A stretch of DNA of 64,000 nucleotides from Sinorhizobium numidicum (GCF_029892045.1 NZ_CP120368.1:618001-682000); one strand, 5' to 3'; numbered from the stretch's first letter, positions 1 through 8,337 are shown. Numbers and translations are program-made. Notes: a model not told the origin generated them from the sequence alone.

Positions 1-1
1 G

Positions 2-721
2 GCCTGGAACTGGGTAAGGGCGGAAGCTATCTGCGGCTTCATTACTAAAGGAACGACACCTCACGCGTCTCAGTTGCAATCGGGGACTGGCGATGTGCCC
101 TTCATCAAGGTCTACAACCTCACTTTTGATGGCAGCCTAAATTTCACTGTGGAGCCGACTTTCGTCTCTCGATCCACGCATGAAGGATTCCTCGCCCGGT
201 CGAGGGTGCTGCCCAATGATGTGCTAATGAACATCGTTGGGCCGCCTCTTGGTAAAGTAAGTATTGTGCCCAGCGATGCACCTGAATGGAACATTAACCA
301 AGCAATTGCCGTGTTCCGCACAATACCATCTGTGTCAGCCGCGTTTCTAGCGAAATGGCTACTTGCCGACGACCTAGTTCAATGGGGGGTTTCGCGTTCC
401 AAGGCTACAGCTGGTCAAAGCAACCTGACACTTGCTATCTGCCGTGACCTTCCTATACCTCTTTGCTCACTCAGGGAACAACAGCAGATTACCCGTCGTA
501 TTGATACGGCTTTCACGTGGATCGACCGCCTTGCCTCCGAAGCAACCAACGCCCACAAGCTGATTGACCATCTCGACCAAGCCGTGCTCGTCAAAGCCTT
601 CCGTGGCGAACTCATACCGCAAGATCCGGACGACGAACCGGCCAGCGTTCTCCTTGACCGGATCAGGGCAGAGCGTGGCGCGGCCCCAAAGGGCAATCAG
701 GGGCGGACCAAGCAATCATGA
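2..721 (+). CDS. hsdS: Type I restriction specificity subunit HsdS, 5'-truncated by window edge
   Basis: The specificity subunit of a type I restriction-modification enzyme recognises the target DNA for the HsdM/HsdR complex. The frame is open to the window edge, so the first target-recognition domain is missing. What remains starts with a W-x-G-TTP region typical of the start of a recognition domain, continues through GDVPFIKVYN, and ends with the conserved dimerisation helix region RDLPIPLCSLREQQQITRRID followed by LVKAFRGELIPQDPDDEPAS, the usual HsdS C-terminus. A TTG at 74 could be read as a start but is internal to the domain, so I treat the gene as partial. HsdM and HsdR are presumably to the left. 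Its stop overlaps the next gene in an ATGA. Confidence 0.9.
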   Translation, partial: AWNWVRAEAICGFITKGTTPHASQLQSGTGDVPFIKVYNLTFDGSLNFTVEPTFVSRSTHEGFLARSRVLPNDVLMNIVGPPLGKVSIVPSDAPEWNINQAIAVFRTIPSVSAAFLAKWLLADDLVQWGVSRSKATAGQSNLTLAICRDLPIPLCSLREQQQITRRIDTAFTWIDRLASEATNAHKLIDHLDQAVLVKAFRGELIPQDPDDEPASVLLDRIRAERGAAPKGNQGRTKQS

Positions 722-1077
722 CTGTCTACGAAAGCACTTTGACCCCCGGCAACTTCACGCTCCGGGGCACATGGCCGCACATCTACATCACCCCGTTTCT
801 GAAGCTGCTCCCTGCTGACGTGTTCGGTGGAACAACGAAATACGACCGTGCGCCGAGGTCTGTCCGACTAGATTTTGGGCCCCTCTGTACGGACACGTTC
901 GTACCGACGAACAAAAAGGGCAAGCCGCGCTATTTCTTTCAGGATCGCCTCTTCGTCCGCGAATTCTTCGTCAGGACCGGCGCGAAGCCGGGCGATACCG
1001 TGGTGTTCGAGCAAGTGACGCCCTATCATTTCCGGCTGTCCCTCAGGACGGTCGGAGGCAAGCTCATCACGGCGTGA
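718..1077 (+). CDS. Hypothetical protein translationally coupled to hsdS
   Basis: This 119-residue protein starts on an ATGA overlap with the hsdS stop, so the two are probably co-translated. The C-terminal half (REFFVRTGAKPGDTVVFEQ, then YHFRLSL) has the alternating beta pattern and 'G-x-x-PGD' turn seen in small pseudobarrel DNA-binding folds such as the B3/EcoRII-N type. That is a resemblance by eye, not an identification. There is no signal peptide or membrane segment. The coupling suggests a role with the restriction system, perhaps DNA binding or regulation, but function is not known. Confidence 0.6.
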   Translation: MTVYESTLTPGNFTLRGTWPHIYITPFLKLLPADVFGGTTKYDRAPRSVRLDFGPLCTDTFVPTNKKGKPRYFFQDRLFVREFFVRTGAKPGDTVVFEQVTPYHFRLSLRTVGGKLITA

Positions 1078-1338
1078 GAAGAGAGGACGACGAAACTCGC
1101 TGCCGATTGGAATGACGGGAACGCCAACATGATCACCAATGATCAGCGGCTGGGAAAACTGCCTCCGCGATCACCGGGGATCGTTCCGCCTACATGACGA
1201 CACCCAGACCTTTCCGCACGGCCACATTAGCTTTCCAAATCCGGTCGTCGTCTGCATCGATACCACTGGCGGCTCACCTTTCCCCACGCTAGAAATCGTT
1301 CTCTACTATCGGTTGGGGCGGCATCGGAGGGAAGGGCT

Positions 1339-1971
1339 GTGCGCACTTTGTTTGGCGTGAGACTATGGGTGGCGTTCTGGGTCCTGGCATTGGGTCTTGT
1401 CTTGACAAGCCCCGGCCTCGCCCAGGAACTAGCACCCACGGCCAGACCAGCAGAAACCGCAGAGGAACTCACTTTCCTCGCTGTGATCAACAACTACGCA
1501 CAAATTGTCGGGGGTGCCGTCGCTGCAGCTGCCGCAATCCTCGGACTTCCCCTTCTGTTGCAGAACTACCGTAAGACGAGAGCAGAGATCGAGAGGATCG
1601 AGCTGGAGTCGGCCCAGATAAGGGCGGGATTGACCACACGTGTGTTGCCTGAGGATAAATCAGCTGAAGCATTCAATCTCAATATCGAGGGTGACAGCAA
1701 TGCCGTTCAGATCACCGCTGATCCACGGTTATCAGGTCCGCTCATTCTGCTGGTGGATGTCTTCATCGGCTTTTTCTACTACCAGCTAGCGAGTCTGGCT
1801 GTGTCAATCCTGCCGATCTATCCGCTGGACAACGCTATCCACATCGCAGTCTTCGCGGTGGTCTTCATCCCGATATTCCGCGCAGCTCGGAACCTTAAGA
1901 GAGACTGGGGACCTCTGGCTTTCACGAGTGTCAAAGCCGTACAGGCAGAAACTCGCGCCCCCTCCGATTAG
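1339..1971 (+). CDS. Hypothetical inner-membrane protein with signal peptide
   Basis: 210 residues. The start is GTG at 1339, with a GGAGGGAAGG stretch just upstream. Residues 1-28 look like a signal peptide (WVAFWVLALGLVLTS, then a PGLAQ cleavage-like site). A hydrophobic segment follows at about 55-75 (GGAVAAAAAILGLPLLL), then a charged helix (RKTRAEIERIELESAQI), and two more hydrophobic segments at about 135-185. It has the layout of a small accessory membrane protein. I recognise no family. It lies in the island between the restriction cluster and the serine recombinase. Confidence 0.6.
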   Translation: MRTLFGVRLWVAFWVLALGLVLTSPGLAQELAPTARPAETAEELTFLAVINNYAQIVGGAVAAAAAILGLPLLLQNYRKTRAEIERIELESAQIRAGLTTRVLPEDKSAEAFNLNIEGDSNAVQITADPRLSGPLILLVDVFIGFFYYQLASLAVSILPIYPLDNAIHIAVFAVVFIPIFRAARNLKRDWGPLAFTSVKAVQAETRAPSD

Positions 1972-2415
1972 CCTCCGCCGGAATATTTGATACAAATTTC
2001 TGAGCGGGCGATCGGAATAGCGGCAAGCGCGAATTCCCCCCTCTCCCCGCCCTTGGTCCTTAATGAGATGCGCGTTTTTTTATCGGCTTGACCTTTGTTG
2101 AATGCGTGTCGGGCTCTTGGACAGAGTCCGCGACAGCAGCTTGCCCGCGCTTCAGACGTGGAACGGCAAGGAGGGAGGCGGCGGCTTGCAGCCGGTCAAT
2201 AGTGCCATTAGGCCCTGCCCTAAACGCCTCGCTTAACCTGACGTAGGATCAGTGAAGCGATTGAAGTCGCTCTCGACTAGAACTGTCCAGATGAGTAGGG
2301 GCCAATGGACGTCCGCCTCATGCTGCGATGATGTGTCCAAAAGACTACCTATTGACTTTTGGACACGATTGACTCACAAGCCTAGATGCTAATGGACACA
2401 TCGGGGGCTGATAAC
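1972..2415. other. Gene-free stretch upstream of the serine recombinase
   Basis: About 440 bases with no credible reading frame. It holds the inverted repeat described separately at 2333-2366 and scattered TGGAC/GTCC half-sites (2284-2289, 2306-2312, 2393-2399). Such half-sites are what a resolvase binding region would contain. No promoter can be assigned with confidence. Confidence 0.5.
2333..2366. promoter_or_regulatory. Inverted repeat, possible resolvase binding site or operator
   Basis: A perfect 11-bp inverted repeat, GTGTCCAAAAG (2333-2343) and CTTTTGGACAC (2356-2366), is separated by 12 bp and sits 50 bp before the serine recombinase start. Tn3-family resolvase subsites are inverted 12-bp half-sites beginning TGTC, and the arms here begin (G)TGTC. 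The 34-bp overall span fits a subsite. A further TGGACACA lies at 2393-2400. Binding by the adjacent recombinase is an inference. Confidence 0.5.
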
Positions 2416-2982
2416 ATGCAAGTTGGATACGCGAGGACATCAACGGAAGAGCAGGTCGCCGGGCTGGAGGCCCAGGTGCGAGACTTAGAAGCTGGCGGGT
2501 GCGATCGCGTCTACCGGGAGCAGGTATCGGCACTAGGGGACCGACCTGAACTGGAGGACGCACTGTCGTTCCTTCGCTCAGGCGATACGCTTGTCATCAC
2601 GAAGATTGACCGCCTTGCTCGAAACACGCGCACGCTTGGGGATATCGTTGATGATCTTCACAGGCGTGGGGTTGGCCTAAAGGTTCTGCAATTCGGCAAG
2701 GAGACGCTCGACACCACTGGTGCCTACGGTCGGCTGATGCTGAACATGTTTGCCGCATTCGCCGAGTTCGAGCGCGATCTGATGAAAGAGCGGCAGAAGG
2801 AAGGGATCGCCAAGGCCAAGGCCGAGCGGAAATACAAGGGCAGGAAACCAACCGCCCGAGCCAAGGCCGGAGAAGCGATCGAACTCTTCCGACAAGGAAG
2901 ATCGGTCTCCGAGATAGCTAAAGCGGTTGGCATCGGGCGTGGTTCCGTGTACCGCGCTCTGGAAGCTGCGGGCCTGAAGTAG
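2416..2982 (+). CDS. Serine recombinase (resolvase/invertase family)
   Basis: 188 residues. It belongs to the small serine recombinases, which cut and rejoin DNA at short inverted sites through a 5'-phosphoserine link. The N-terminus QVGYARTSTEEQ holds the expected catalytic serine region. It is followed by DRLARNTRTLGDIVDDL, the mobile-helix region MLNMFAAFAEFERDLMKER, and a C-terminal helix-turn-helix (GRSVSEIAKAVGIGRGSVYR). I chose ATG 2416 over ATG 2386 because family members begin just before the GYARxST motif and GGGGG lies at the right distance upstream. It probably acts on the inverted repeat just upstream and may resolve or invert part of the island. Confidence 0.93.
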   Translation: MQVGYARTSTEEQVAGLEAQVRDLEAGGCDRVYREQVSALGDRPELEDALSFLRSGDTLVITKIDRLARNTRTLGDIVDDLHRRGVGLKVLQFGKETLDTTGAYGRLMLNMFAAFAEFERDLMKERQKEGIAKAKAERKYKGRKPTARAKAGEAIELFRQGRSVSEIAKAVGIGRGSVYRALEAAGLK

Positions 2983-3060
2983 CCCTCGCTCTCACCGTGA
3001 CACTTAGGAGGCCGCTGGGGGCGCTGTGAGCGTTACCGAGCCTTCGCATGTCTGTCGGCG

Positions 3061-3090
3061 CCCCGCTGCCTGGAAGTGCGGGGTGGCTAT
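3061..3090 (+). terminator. Possible terminator after the serine recombinase
   Basis: CCCCGC (3061-3066) can pair with GCGGGG (3078-3083), with an 11-nt loop, followed by TGGCTATTTT. The T tract is short, so termination efficiency is uncertain. Confidence 0.35.
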
Positions 3091-3113
3091 TTTGACGAAT
3101 TGGAACTCTATGG

Positions 3114-4424
3114 ATGGATAAGGTCGCACCTATCTTTGACGTACCGGACGACGAGGTCGAGGAACGGGATCGTCCCTTCAACGCCTTTCGGTTCGCTGCG
3201 TCCGAGAACGCCAAGGCCATTGTGACGGAAGTCATTGGTTTGCTTTTGAACTACGAAGCCTATTTCGGGCTCAAGAAGAACAAGCGACGTGCGAAAGACC
3301 AGGAGACGTTCGACCTCACCGTCGACGCCATCCTATCCGACCTCATGCATCACCATCTCGTCGGAGAGGACGGAAGCATTTACGTCACCCGCTCCAACCG
3401 AGTCTTGGGCACGAAGAGCCGCTACCGACCACGCGCGTACAGCAAAATGTTCCCGTACATCCTGGACCTCCTGGCGAAGCCGGAAATGGGCTTTGTCGTG
3501 CAGGATGTGGCACCTGCGATCGAGGGGCTGGCGCGGTCGACGGTAGTCCGAGCGGGACAGCGACTCTTGTCGCGGATCGATGAAGGTGAAATCGGATTGG
3601 ATGATCTAGGCGAGCATCCGCATGGCGAGACGATTATCCTGAAACGCACCAAGGACGTTGACGACTACTGGGATGATGGCGGTTGGCAGGAGTATCAGGA
3701 CACTGCAGTAACCGACCAGTTCCGCCTGGAACTCGACCACATTAACCAGTGGCTGGCTTCGGCGGACTTGAGGTTCGAGAACACAGGCATCCCGTGGCCC
3801 CAAACGACATTCCACATCGGGGATCGGCAACTGCGTCGCGTCTTCACCCAGGGACGTTTCGACAGCGGCGGCAGATTGTTCGGCGGCTTTTGGCAGCGCC
3901 TCCGTAAGCATGAGCGGCGACAGGGGCTATGGATCAGCGGTGAGAAGGCCGTCGAACTGGATTACGGGCAGGTTGGTCCACGTATCGTGTATGCCCTGTC
4001 CGGGCAGAAGCCGCCCACAGACGATCTGTACCACCTCTGGGGCTACACTCAGCAGAGGGATGGCATTAAGCGCGTGATGAGTGCCATGATCTTCGCCTCC
4101 GATCGGCTGGACAGATTTCCAAAGGGCACCCGCAAGCTGTTCAGAAGGAGCGATAACATCGGCGAAGTGGTCGAAGCGATTGAGGCAAAGCATCCGCTGA
4201 TCAAGGATAGTTTTCATCGCGGCCTCGGACATGAAACCCAGTTCGTCGAAAGCCAGATCATGGTCGAAGTAATTCTTACTCTCAAGGCAGAAGGTATCGT
4301 GGCTCTGCCAATCCATGACGCAGTGATGGTCCCAGCTACCAAGGCCTCCACCGCAACCGAGGTCATGCTCTCCACTTTCCATAGGCACACAGGGGTGGAG
4401 GGGATTGTTACGGAGGAGGCATGA
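3114..4424 (+). CDS. Protein with family-A polymerase-like palm motifs, function unknown
   Basis: 436 residues. The C-terminal 170 residues contain, in order and spacing, motifs like those of single-subunit (family A) polymerases. A motif-A-like VELDYGQVGPRIVYALSG has its Asp at 283. A motif-B-like RDGIKRVMSAMIFAS has R315 and K319. A motif-C-like LPIHDAVMVP has H401-D402. Family A DNA polymerases have DYSQIELR and HDE at these places; T7-type RNA polymerases have KRxVM and HDSF. The N-terminal 270 residues are unrecognised and show no 3'-5' exonuclease motifs. At 436 residues it is short for a full polymerase. Similar rhizobial proteins exist as hypothetical island genes (general memory, not searched). 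It may be a primer-polymerase, a template-independent transferase or a replication protein of the island. Start ATG 3114 has only a weak ribosome site. Confidence 0.7.
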   Translation: MDKVAPIFDVPDDEVEERDRPFNAFRFAASENAKAIVTEVIGLLLNYEAYFGLKKNKRRAKDQETFDLTVDAILSDLMHHHLVGEDGSIYVTRSNRVLGTKSRYRPRAYSKMFPYILDLLAKPEMGFVVQDVAPAIEGLARSTVVRAGQRLLSRIDEGEIGLDDLGEHPHGETIILKRTKDVDDYWDDGGWQEYQDTAVTDQFRLELDHINQWLASADLRFENTGIPWPQTTFHIGDRQLRRVFTQGRFDSGGRLFGGFWQRLRKHERRQGLWISGEKAVELDYGQVGPRIVYALSGQKPPTDDLYHLWGYTQQRDGIKRVMSAMIFASDRLDRFPKGTRKLFRRSDNIGEVVEAIEAKHPLIKDSFHRGLGHETQFVESQIMVEVILTLKAEGIVALPIHDAVMVPATKASTATEVMLSTFHRHTGVEGIVTEEA

Positions 4425-4526
4425 GAAGAGGTCTCTAACCTCTCCTTCCTTCTCTTCATCATGGTCGGGTGGAACCTCTCCAACTACCTATGAGGAACCT
4501 ACCACTCACCTTAGAGGGACTCGAGA

Positions 4527-5228
4527 TTGGAAACAAACTGGACAAGAAAACGCGGGAGACGGGACGAGGTAAAGGCCCGGGCAGCCGAGCCCAGCCAAAT
4601 GTTCTCCCGGTGTCGCGTGATCGGCTGCAGCAAGCCCGCTCGTGCTGGAACGGGCGACGGTCTGGACACGCGGTTCTGTCGTTCCCATGCGGATCACTAC
4701 GCCCGGCATGGTAGCCCCTACAAGCCCTCCTATACCGCTCAAGAGATCGGCCCATATCGCAAGGCGGCCATGGAGTGGCTGAAGGCGAACGAAGGCGATC
4801 TGTGGGTCCGCAATGCTATTGACCGCGTGAGGACACTGTACGAGACCGCAGGGCCTCACGTAGAGGCGTTCCGGCTGCGCGGGTTGTCTCCAGAGGCTCG
4901 CGCCAAGGCAGCCTGGGCGAGGCTGAGAAAGGCCAACGTGGACCCGCGCCGGGTGGTTGTAGCGTGGCTCGCTATAGAGACGATCGTTCGTGATGATCCA
5001 CAATCGGACACGAAGGCCGAATACAAGCGTGTTCAGGCCGCGAAGCTCATTCACAAAATGGCTTCCGGGACGCATAAAAAATGGGGCGATGGACCAGACG
5101 CTAAGCAGCTTCACGTGTATCCGAGATCACGCGGGAAAGTGCTGAGGCACATGGGCCGAGATGCCGAGAAAGCCTGTGAGCTTCTGGTGCAGCATTTGGA
5201 GCCCCGGTTCCATCGCGCAACTACCTAA
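4527..5228 (+). CDS. Hypothetical protein with Cys/His zinc-finger-like motif
   Basis: 233 residues. It follows the polymerase-like gene by about 100 bp on the same strand. Residues 29-57 hold C-x4-C-x16-C-x2-H, with another His and RHGSPYKP after it. This pattern resembles the small zinc-binding segment in some phage HNH-like proteins, but no HNH catalytic motif is evident. The remainder is helical, basic and soluble (EARAKAAWARLRKANVDPRR). The start is TTG 4527 after AGAGGG; ATG 4599, just before the first Cys, is the alternative. The shared orientation suggests it may work with the upstream protein, for example in DNA binding. Function unknown. Confidence 0.6.
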   Translation: METNWTRKRGRRDEVKARAAEPSQMFSRCRVIGCSKPARAGTGDGLDTRFCRSHADHYARHGSPYKPSYTAQEIGPYRKAAMEWLKANEGDLWVRNAIDRVRTLYETAGPHVEAFRLRGLSPEARAKAAWARLRKANVDPRRVVVAWLAIETIVRDDPQSDTKAEYKRVQAAKLIHKMASGTHKKWGDGPDAKQLHVYPRSRGKVLRHMGRDAEKACELLVQHLEPRFHRATT

Positions 5229-5610
5229 TGCCTCGTTCGCACCCGCTGAAGTCTTTGGCAATCAGCGTGTGCTCTTTATGACGCCCAGGCATTACCTACG
5301 AGGCACGCCAGAAGAGGCGTTCCGAAGACGACCGCCAGGTACGGACTTGTCGATCACACAGCGACATGACGCTCCATCCAATATCGCACTGGCGGTAAAT
5401 GGCACTCGCGCTTTGTCGTTCAGGTCGAGCCTTGAACGCCATTTGCAAGAGCAAGTATGGGGACGCCCTGCCTAACAAAATCCTGAAGCGGGATCATCTC
5501 CAAAAGCGGATTAAATACAAATAAACCAATCGCTTAGAGACAAGAATACCCCTTGCCTCATCTATCCGACAACCTTAGCCTGTCAGTGTGTCAACTGTAG
5601 GAGGCAAAGC
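5229..5610. other. Gene-free stretch before the first tyrosine recombinase
   Basis: About 380 bases. No frame here shows a credible start and composition. An A/T-rich segment (about 5510-5560) and an AGGAGG ribosome site at 5599-5605 precede the next gene. A promoter is probably here but cannot be located reliably. Confidence 0.4.
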
Positions 5611-6651
5611 ATGGCGGTCAGGGAACGCGGGAAAGGCTATCAGGTAGACTTCGCCGTAGCAGGGGTAAGATATAGACCACCGATCTTTGCCTCTGCCGAA
5701 GACGCAATCAAATGGGAAGCTGAAGCTCGGGCCGCTGTTAGGCTTGGAAGGACGTTGCCGAGCCTTCCGACATTCATTGAGGGTTTGCAGGAGAGCAGCA
5801 TCGGACACGCTCTGAAGCAAGCGAAGGAGAAACGGTGGGCGTACAAGAGGGGCTCTTCAAGGACCGTCTGTAATGCCGAGAAGTTTGCGGAATGGGTCGG
5901 CAAGAAGGAAAAAGTCTCCATCGCGCTATCCGAGGATAAAATACACGAGTTCGTCCGCTACCTCATCAATAAGCGGAAGGTTTGCGGATCGACAGTGAAC
6001 CGGTATCTCTCGGCTATCTCGGTCCTGATCGAACACGCGAGGGTGGAGCGGCCCGAACTTCCTTACCAGAGCAAAGGGAAGACACGACAACGGTTCTTTA
6101 CTGACGAAGAAGTTGACCTTGTCATTCAAACCCTCTCGCTTTGGGGCAAAAGTCGCGAAAGGGACCTGTTCATCTTCCTCGTGGATACCGGAGCGCGCCC
6201 TTACGCCGAAGCTTGCGCACTCCGATGGGAGAACGTCGGCAATCGTAGAGTAACTTTCGTGGGTACTAAGAACGGCGACGACCGGACACTGCCTCTGACA
6301 ACCCGCGCATGGGAAGCGGTGCAGCGCCAGCGAAGCGGGGCACAGCGCCAACTCGAAGGGCCCTGGTTTGATATTGCCGATTGGCAGATGGTGGAGGTCT
6401 GGCGGAACATACGGGCGCATATCCCGGCATTGAAGGACACCGTCGTCTACACAGCCCGTCACACCTGTGCATCTAGGCAGGTAATAGATGGCATAGACCT
6501 TTTGCGGGTCATGAAGTGGATGGGCCATCGATCGTACCAAACGACACTCGGCTATGCCCATCTTGCTCCAGATCATCTAATGGAAAACCTTCGCGTACTA
6601 GAAGGCCGTGGATCGAATAGGTTGATGGAGATCAATCGCAGAAACGACTAG
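5611..6651 (+). CDS. Tyrosine recombinase/phage-type integrase
   Basis: 346 residues, with a good AGGAGG site upstream. The N-terminal part has an Arm-type DNA-binding look (RGKGYQVDFAVAGVRYRPP). The core-binding domain is at about 70-150. The catalytic domain shows the first Arg in DTGARPYAEACALRW, the H-x-x-R box in YTARHTCASR, and WMGHRSYQTTLGYAHLAP with the final His and the Tyr nucleophile. All expected catalytic residues are present, so it is probably active. It runs head-on into the second integrase: the two stop codons share the palindrome CTAG. It may mediate a different excision or a multimer-resolution step from the tRNA-Thr integrase. Confidence 0.92.
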   Translation: MAVRERGKGYQVDFAVAGVRYRPPIFASAEDAIKWEAEARAAVRLGRTLPSLPTFIEGLQESSIGHALKQAKEKRWAYKRGSSRTVCNAEKFAEWVGKKEKVSIALSEDKIHEFVRYLINKRKVCGSTVNRYLSAISVLIEHARVERPELPYQSKGKTRQRFFTDEEVDLVIQTLSLWGKSRERDLFIFLVDTGARPYAEACALRWENVGNRRVTFVGTKNGDDRTLPLTTRAWEAVQRQRSGAQRQLEGPWFDIADWQMVEVWRNIRAHIPALKDTVVYTARHTCASRQVIDGIDLLRVMKWMGHRSYQTTLGYAHLAPDHLMENLRVLEGRGSNRLMEINRRND

Positions 6652-8183
6652 TCCGCCCGCGTTTTGGCTTTCACATCATATTTCGGGAGCTTGAGAATTT
6701 CACGATACAGCGCTTTCATGGTGTTCTCGCCGTAGTCAGAACTTGCACTGCCATCTTCGTGACCCTGTATGGCGTCCATGTATCGAGGCGCAATATCGAC
6801 ATCTCGCGCGACCGTTTTGAAGCGGTGCCGCCATGCGTGATTGGGCTGCACACGCCTGTCGGTAATCTTTGCAACATCCCTAACCCAATCACTCACTTTA
6901 CCCCGAACGCTTGCTGCCTGAGTGTGCCCAGGCTTTCTTTTGCGGTCGTTCGGAATGTAGAAGAGCGGACCTTGCGGTCTCGATTGGACGAACTCTATCA
7001 ACCCCAGTTCAACCAGGTGGGGATGGATTGGCACCATCCGATATAGGCCCGTTTTGACCGAGCCGGCTTCCGGCGTGATCTTGAGAAACGGGATGCCGTA
7101 TTCCTCTGAAAAATCCTCCCGCCTCAACTGCGTGATTTCCCCGGCTCTTGCTCCCGTATAGGCGCAAATCCACGGAACCCATCGACAGGCCAACTTATTG
7201 AGCTCTGACATCTGACCGAGAGAGGATGGATCCCCTAGGGCACACGCCAGAATGACCTTGGCCTCCGCATCTGTGAAGCTCTTGGGTCGTTCTTTGATGG
7301 CCTTCGGGACGGAGACTTTGATGTTCGCCGTGGGGTCAGCTTTGATACGAGATTTCGCGAGCCCAACTCGGAAGATGATCCGGATTGCAGCGAGATATTT
7401 GCCGTTGACTGTTTTGGCAGACAAGCCCCGTTCGTGTCGCAGCATGTCGCAATATTCCGACACATTCAGCCCGGTTACCGTCTCTGCGTTCTCATGCCCT
7501 AGGTGCTTTTTGAAGTCTTTGATCTTCTGCAGGAAGTCCGCTGGCGTTCCCTGTGCGCCATTGTCGGCTAGGTGATCGCGCTCCCATAGCTTGAACAAAT
7601 CTGTGAGCGTTACGGCTTTGGCCTTCGTACCCCTTGGCTTCAGAGGGGGAAAGCGATTGGCATTGGGGTCTGGACTGTAGTTGCCCTCGGCTTTCTTAAC
7701 TTGCTGTGCCGCCGCTAGGAGAAGTGTTTGATGCACCTGCTGGATGAGGCGCTCGCGGCTCTCGTGATCGGTTACGGTGTCTTCGCTCAGAAGAAGTTCA
7801 TCTACGCTCGGACCGTACCATTGTTCCCAGTTTCCATCAGCTGCGACCCGCTCGGCCAGCGATATGATGTTTCGCCACAGTTGCGGGCTACCGGGCTCGT
7901 CATCAAACTTCTCGATAATTTTCCGGTAGACCTTGCCGCTCAACGCAACGATCTGTTTCTGAGACAGTGGTTCCGGTCTGGTCCTAAGCAACCTCCAATG
8001 TTTCGTGACCTGCTGTTCCTTAGCGGAGAACAGCTCTTTGGCGGCTGCTGGCTCTTTGGTTCCCAGCGAAATTTTTATCTCACGCTTTCCGATGGCACCC
8101 ACCAAATCGGCAGGGACGCGCATTCGAAAATAGTAGACACCGGTCTTAGGATGTTTGAACGGGCGGGGCATGTGCAGAACCAT
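6648..8183 (-). CDS. Tyrosine recombinase adjoining tRNA-Thr (island integrase)
   Basis: 511 residues, reading away from tRNA-Thr, the usual layout for the integrase of an island in a tRNA 3' end. The N-terminus (HMPRPFKHPKTGVYYFRMRV) matches the domain at the front of many large alphaproteobacterial integrases. Catalytic residues are visible in CAYTGARAGEITQLRRED, NHAWRHRFKTVARD and IQGHEDGSASSDYG. ATG 8183 is preferred over GTG 8192 because GAGGTGG lies 8 bases upstream of it. That ribosome site lies inside a small hairpin (see findings). It probably integrates and excises the island whose end is at 8263. Confidence 0.92.
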   Translation of the reverse strand: MVLHMPRPFKHPKTGVYYFRMRVPADLVGAIGKREIKISLGTKEPAAAKELFSAKEQQVTKHWRLLRTRPEPLSQKQIVALSGKVYRKIIEKFDDEPGSPQLWRNIISLAERVAADGNWEQWYGPSVDELLLSEDTVTDHESRERLIQQVHQTLLLAAAQQVKKAEGNYSPDPNANRFPPLKPRGTKAKAVTLTDLFKLWERDHLADNGAQGTPADFLQKIKDFKKHLGHENAETVTGLNVSEYCDMLRHERGLSAKTVNGKYLAAIRIIFRVGLAKSRIKADPTANIKVSVPKAIKERPKSFTDAEAKVILACALGDPSSLGQMSELNKLACRWVPWICAYTGARAGEITQLRREDFSEEYGIPFLKITPEAGSVKTGLYRMVPIHPHLVELGLIEFVQSRPQGPLFYIPNDRKRKPGHTQAASVRGKVSDWVRDVAKITDRRVQPNHAWRHRFKTVARDVDIAPRYMDAIQGHEDGSASSDYGENTMKALYREILKLPKYDVKAKTRAD

Positions 8184-8262
8184 TGTGGCCACCTCTGTGT
8201 ACCACCGAGGTGCTTACAAATCCTTGAAAACAGCTAGTTATTTGATTTCCAGATAGGAAAAC

Positions 8263-8337
8263 TGGTGCTGCTAGAGAGATTTGAACTCTCGGCCTCTCCC
8301 TTACCAAGGGAGTGCTCTACCCCTGAGCTATAGCAGC
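8263..8337 (-). tRNA. tRNA-Thr (anticodon GGT), island attachment site
   Basis: Read on the minus strand it starts GCTGCTATAGCTCAGGGGTAG, has anticodon stem CTCCC/GGGAG around loop TTGGTAA (anticodon GGT), a T arm with GTTCAAATC, and acceptor TAGCAGC plus A and encoded CCA (8263-8265). All arms pair. The island integrase begins 80 bp beyond its 3' end, so the 3' part of this tRNA is the likely att core. I saw no second copy of its 3' end in positions 1-8262, so the other end of the island is outside the window. Confidence 0.95.

Noticed and set aside
1139..1360. 73-residue plus-strand frame
   Set aside because: Overlaps the better-supported start at 1339, has no ribosome site and no recognisable pattern.
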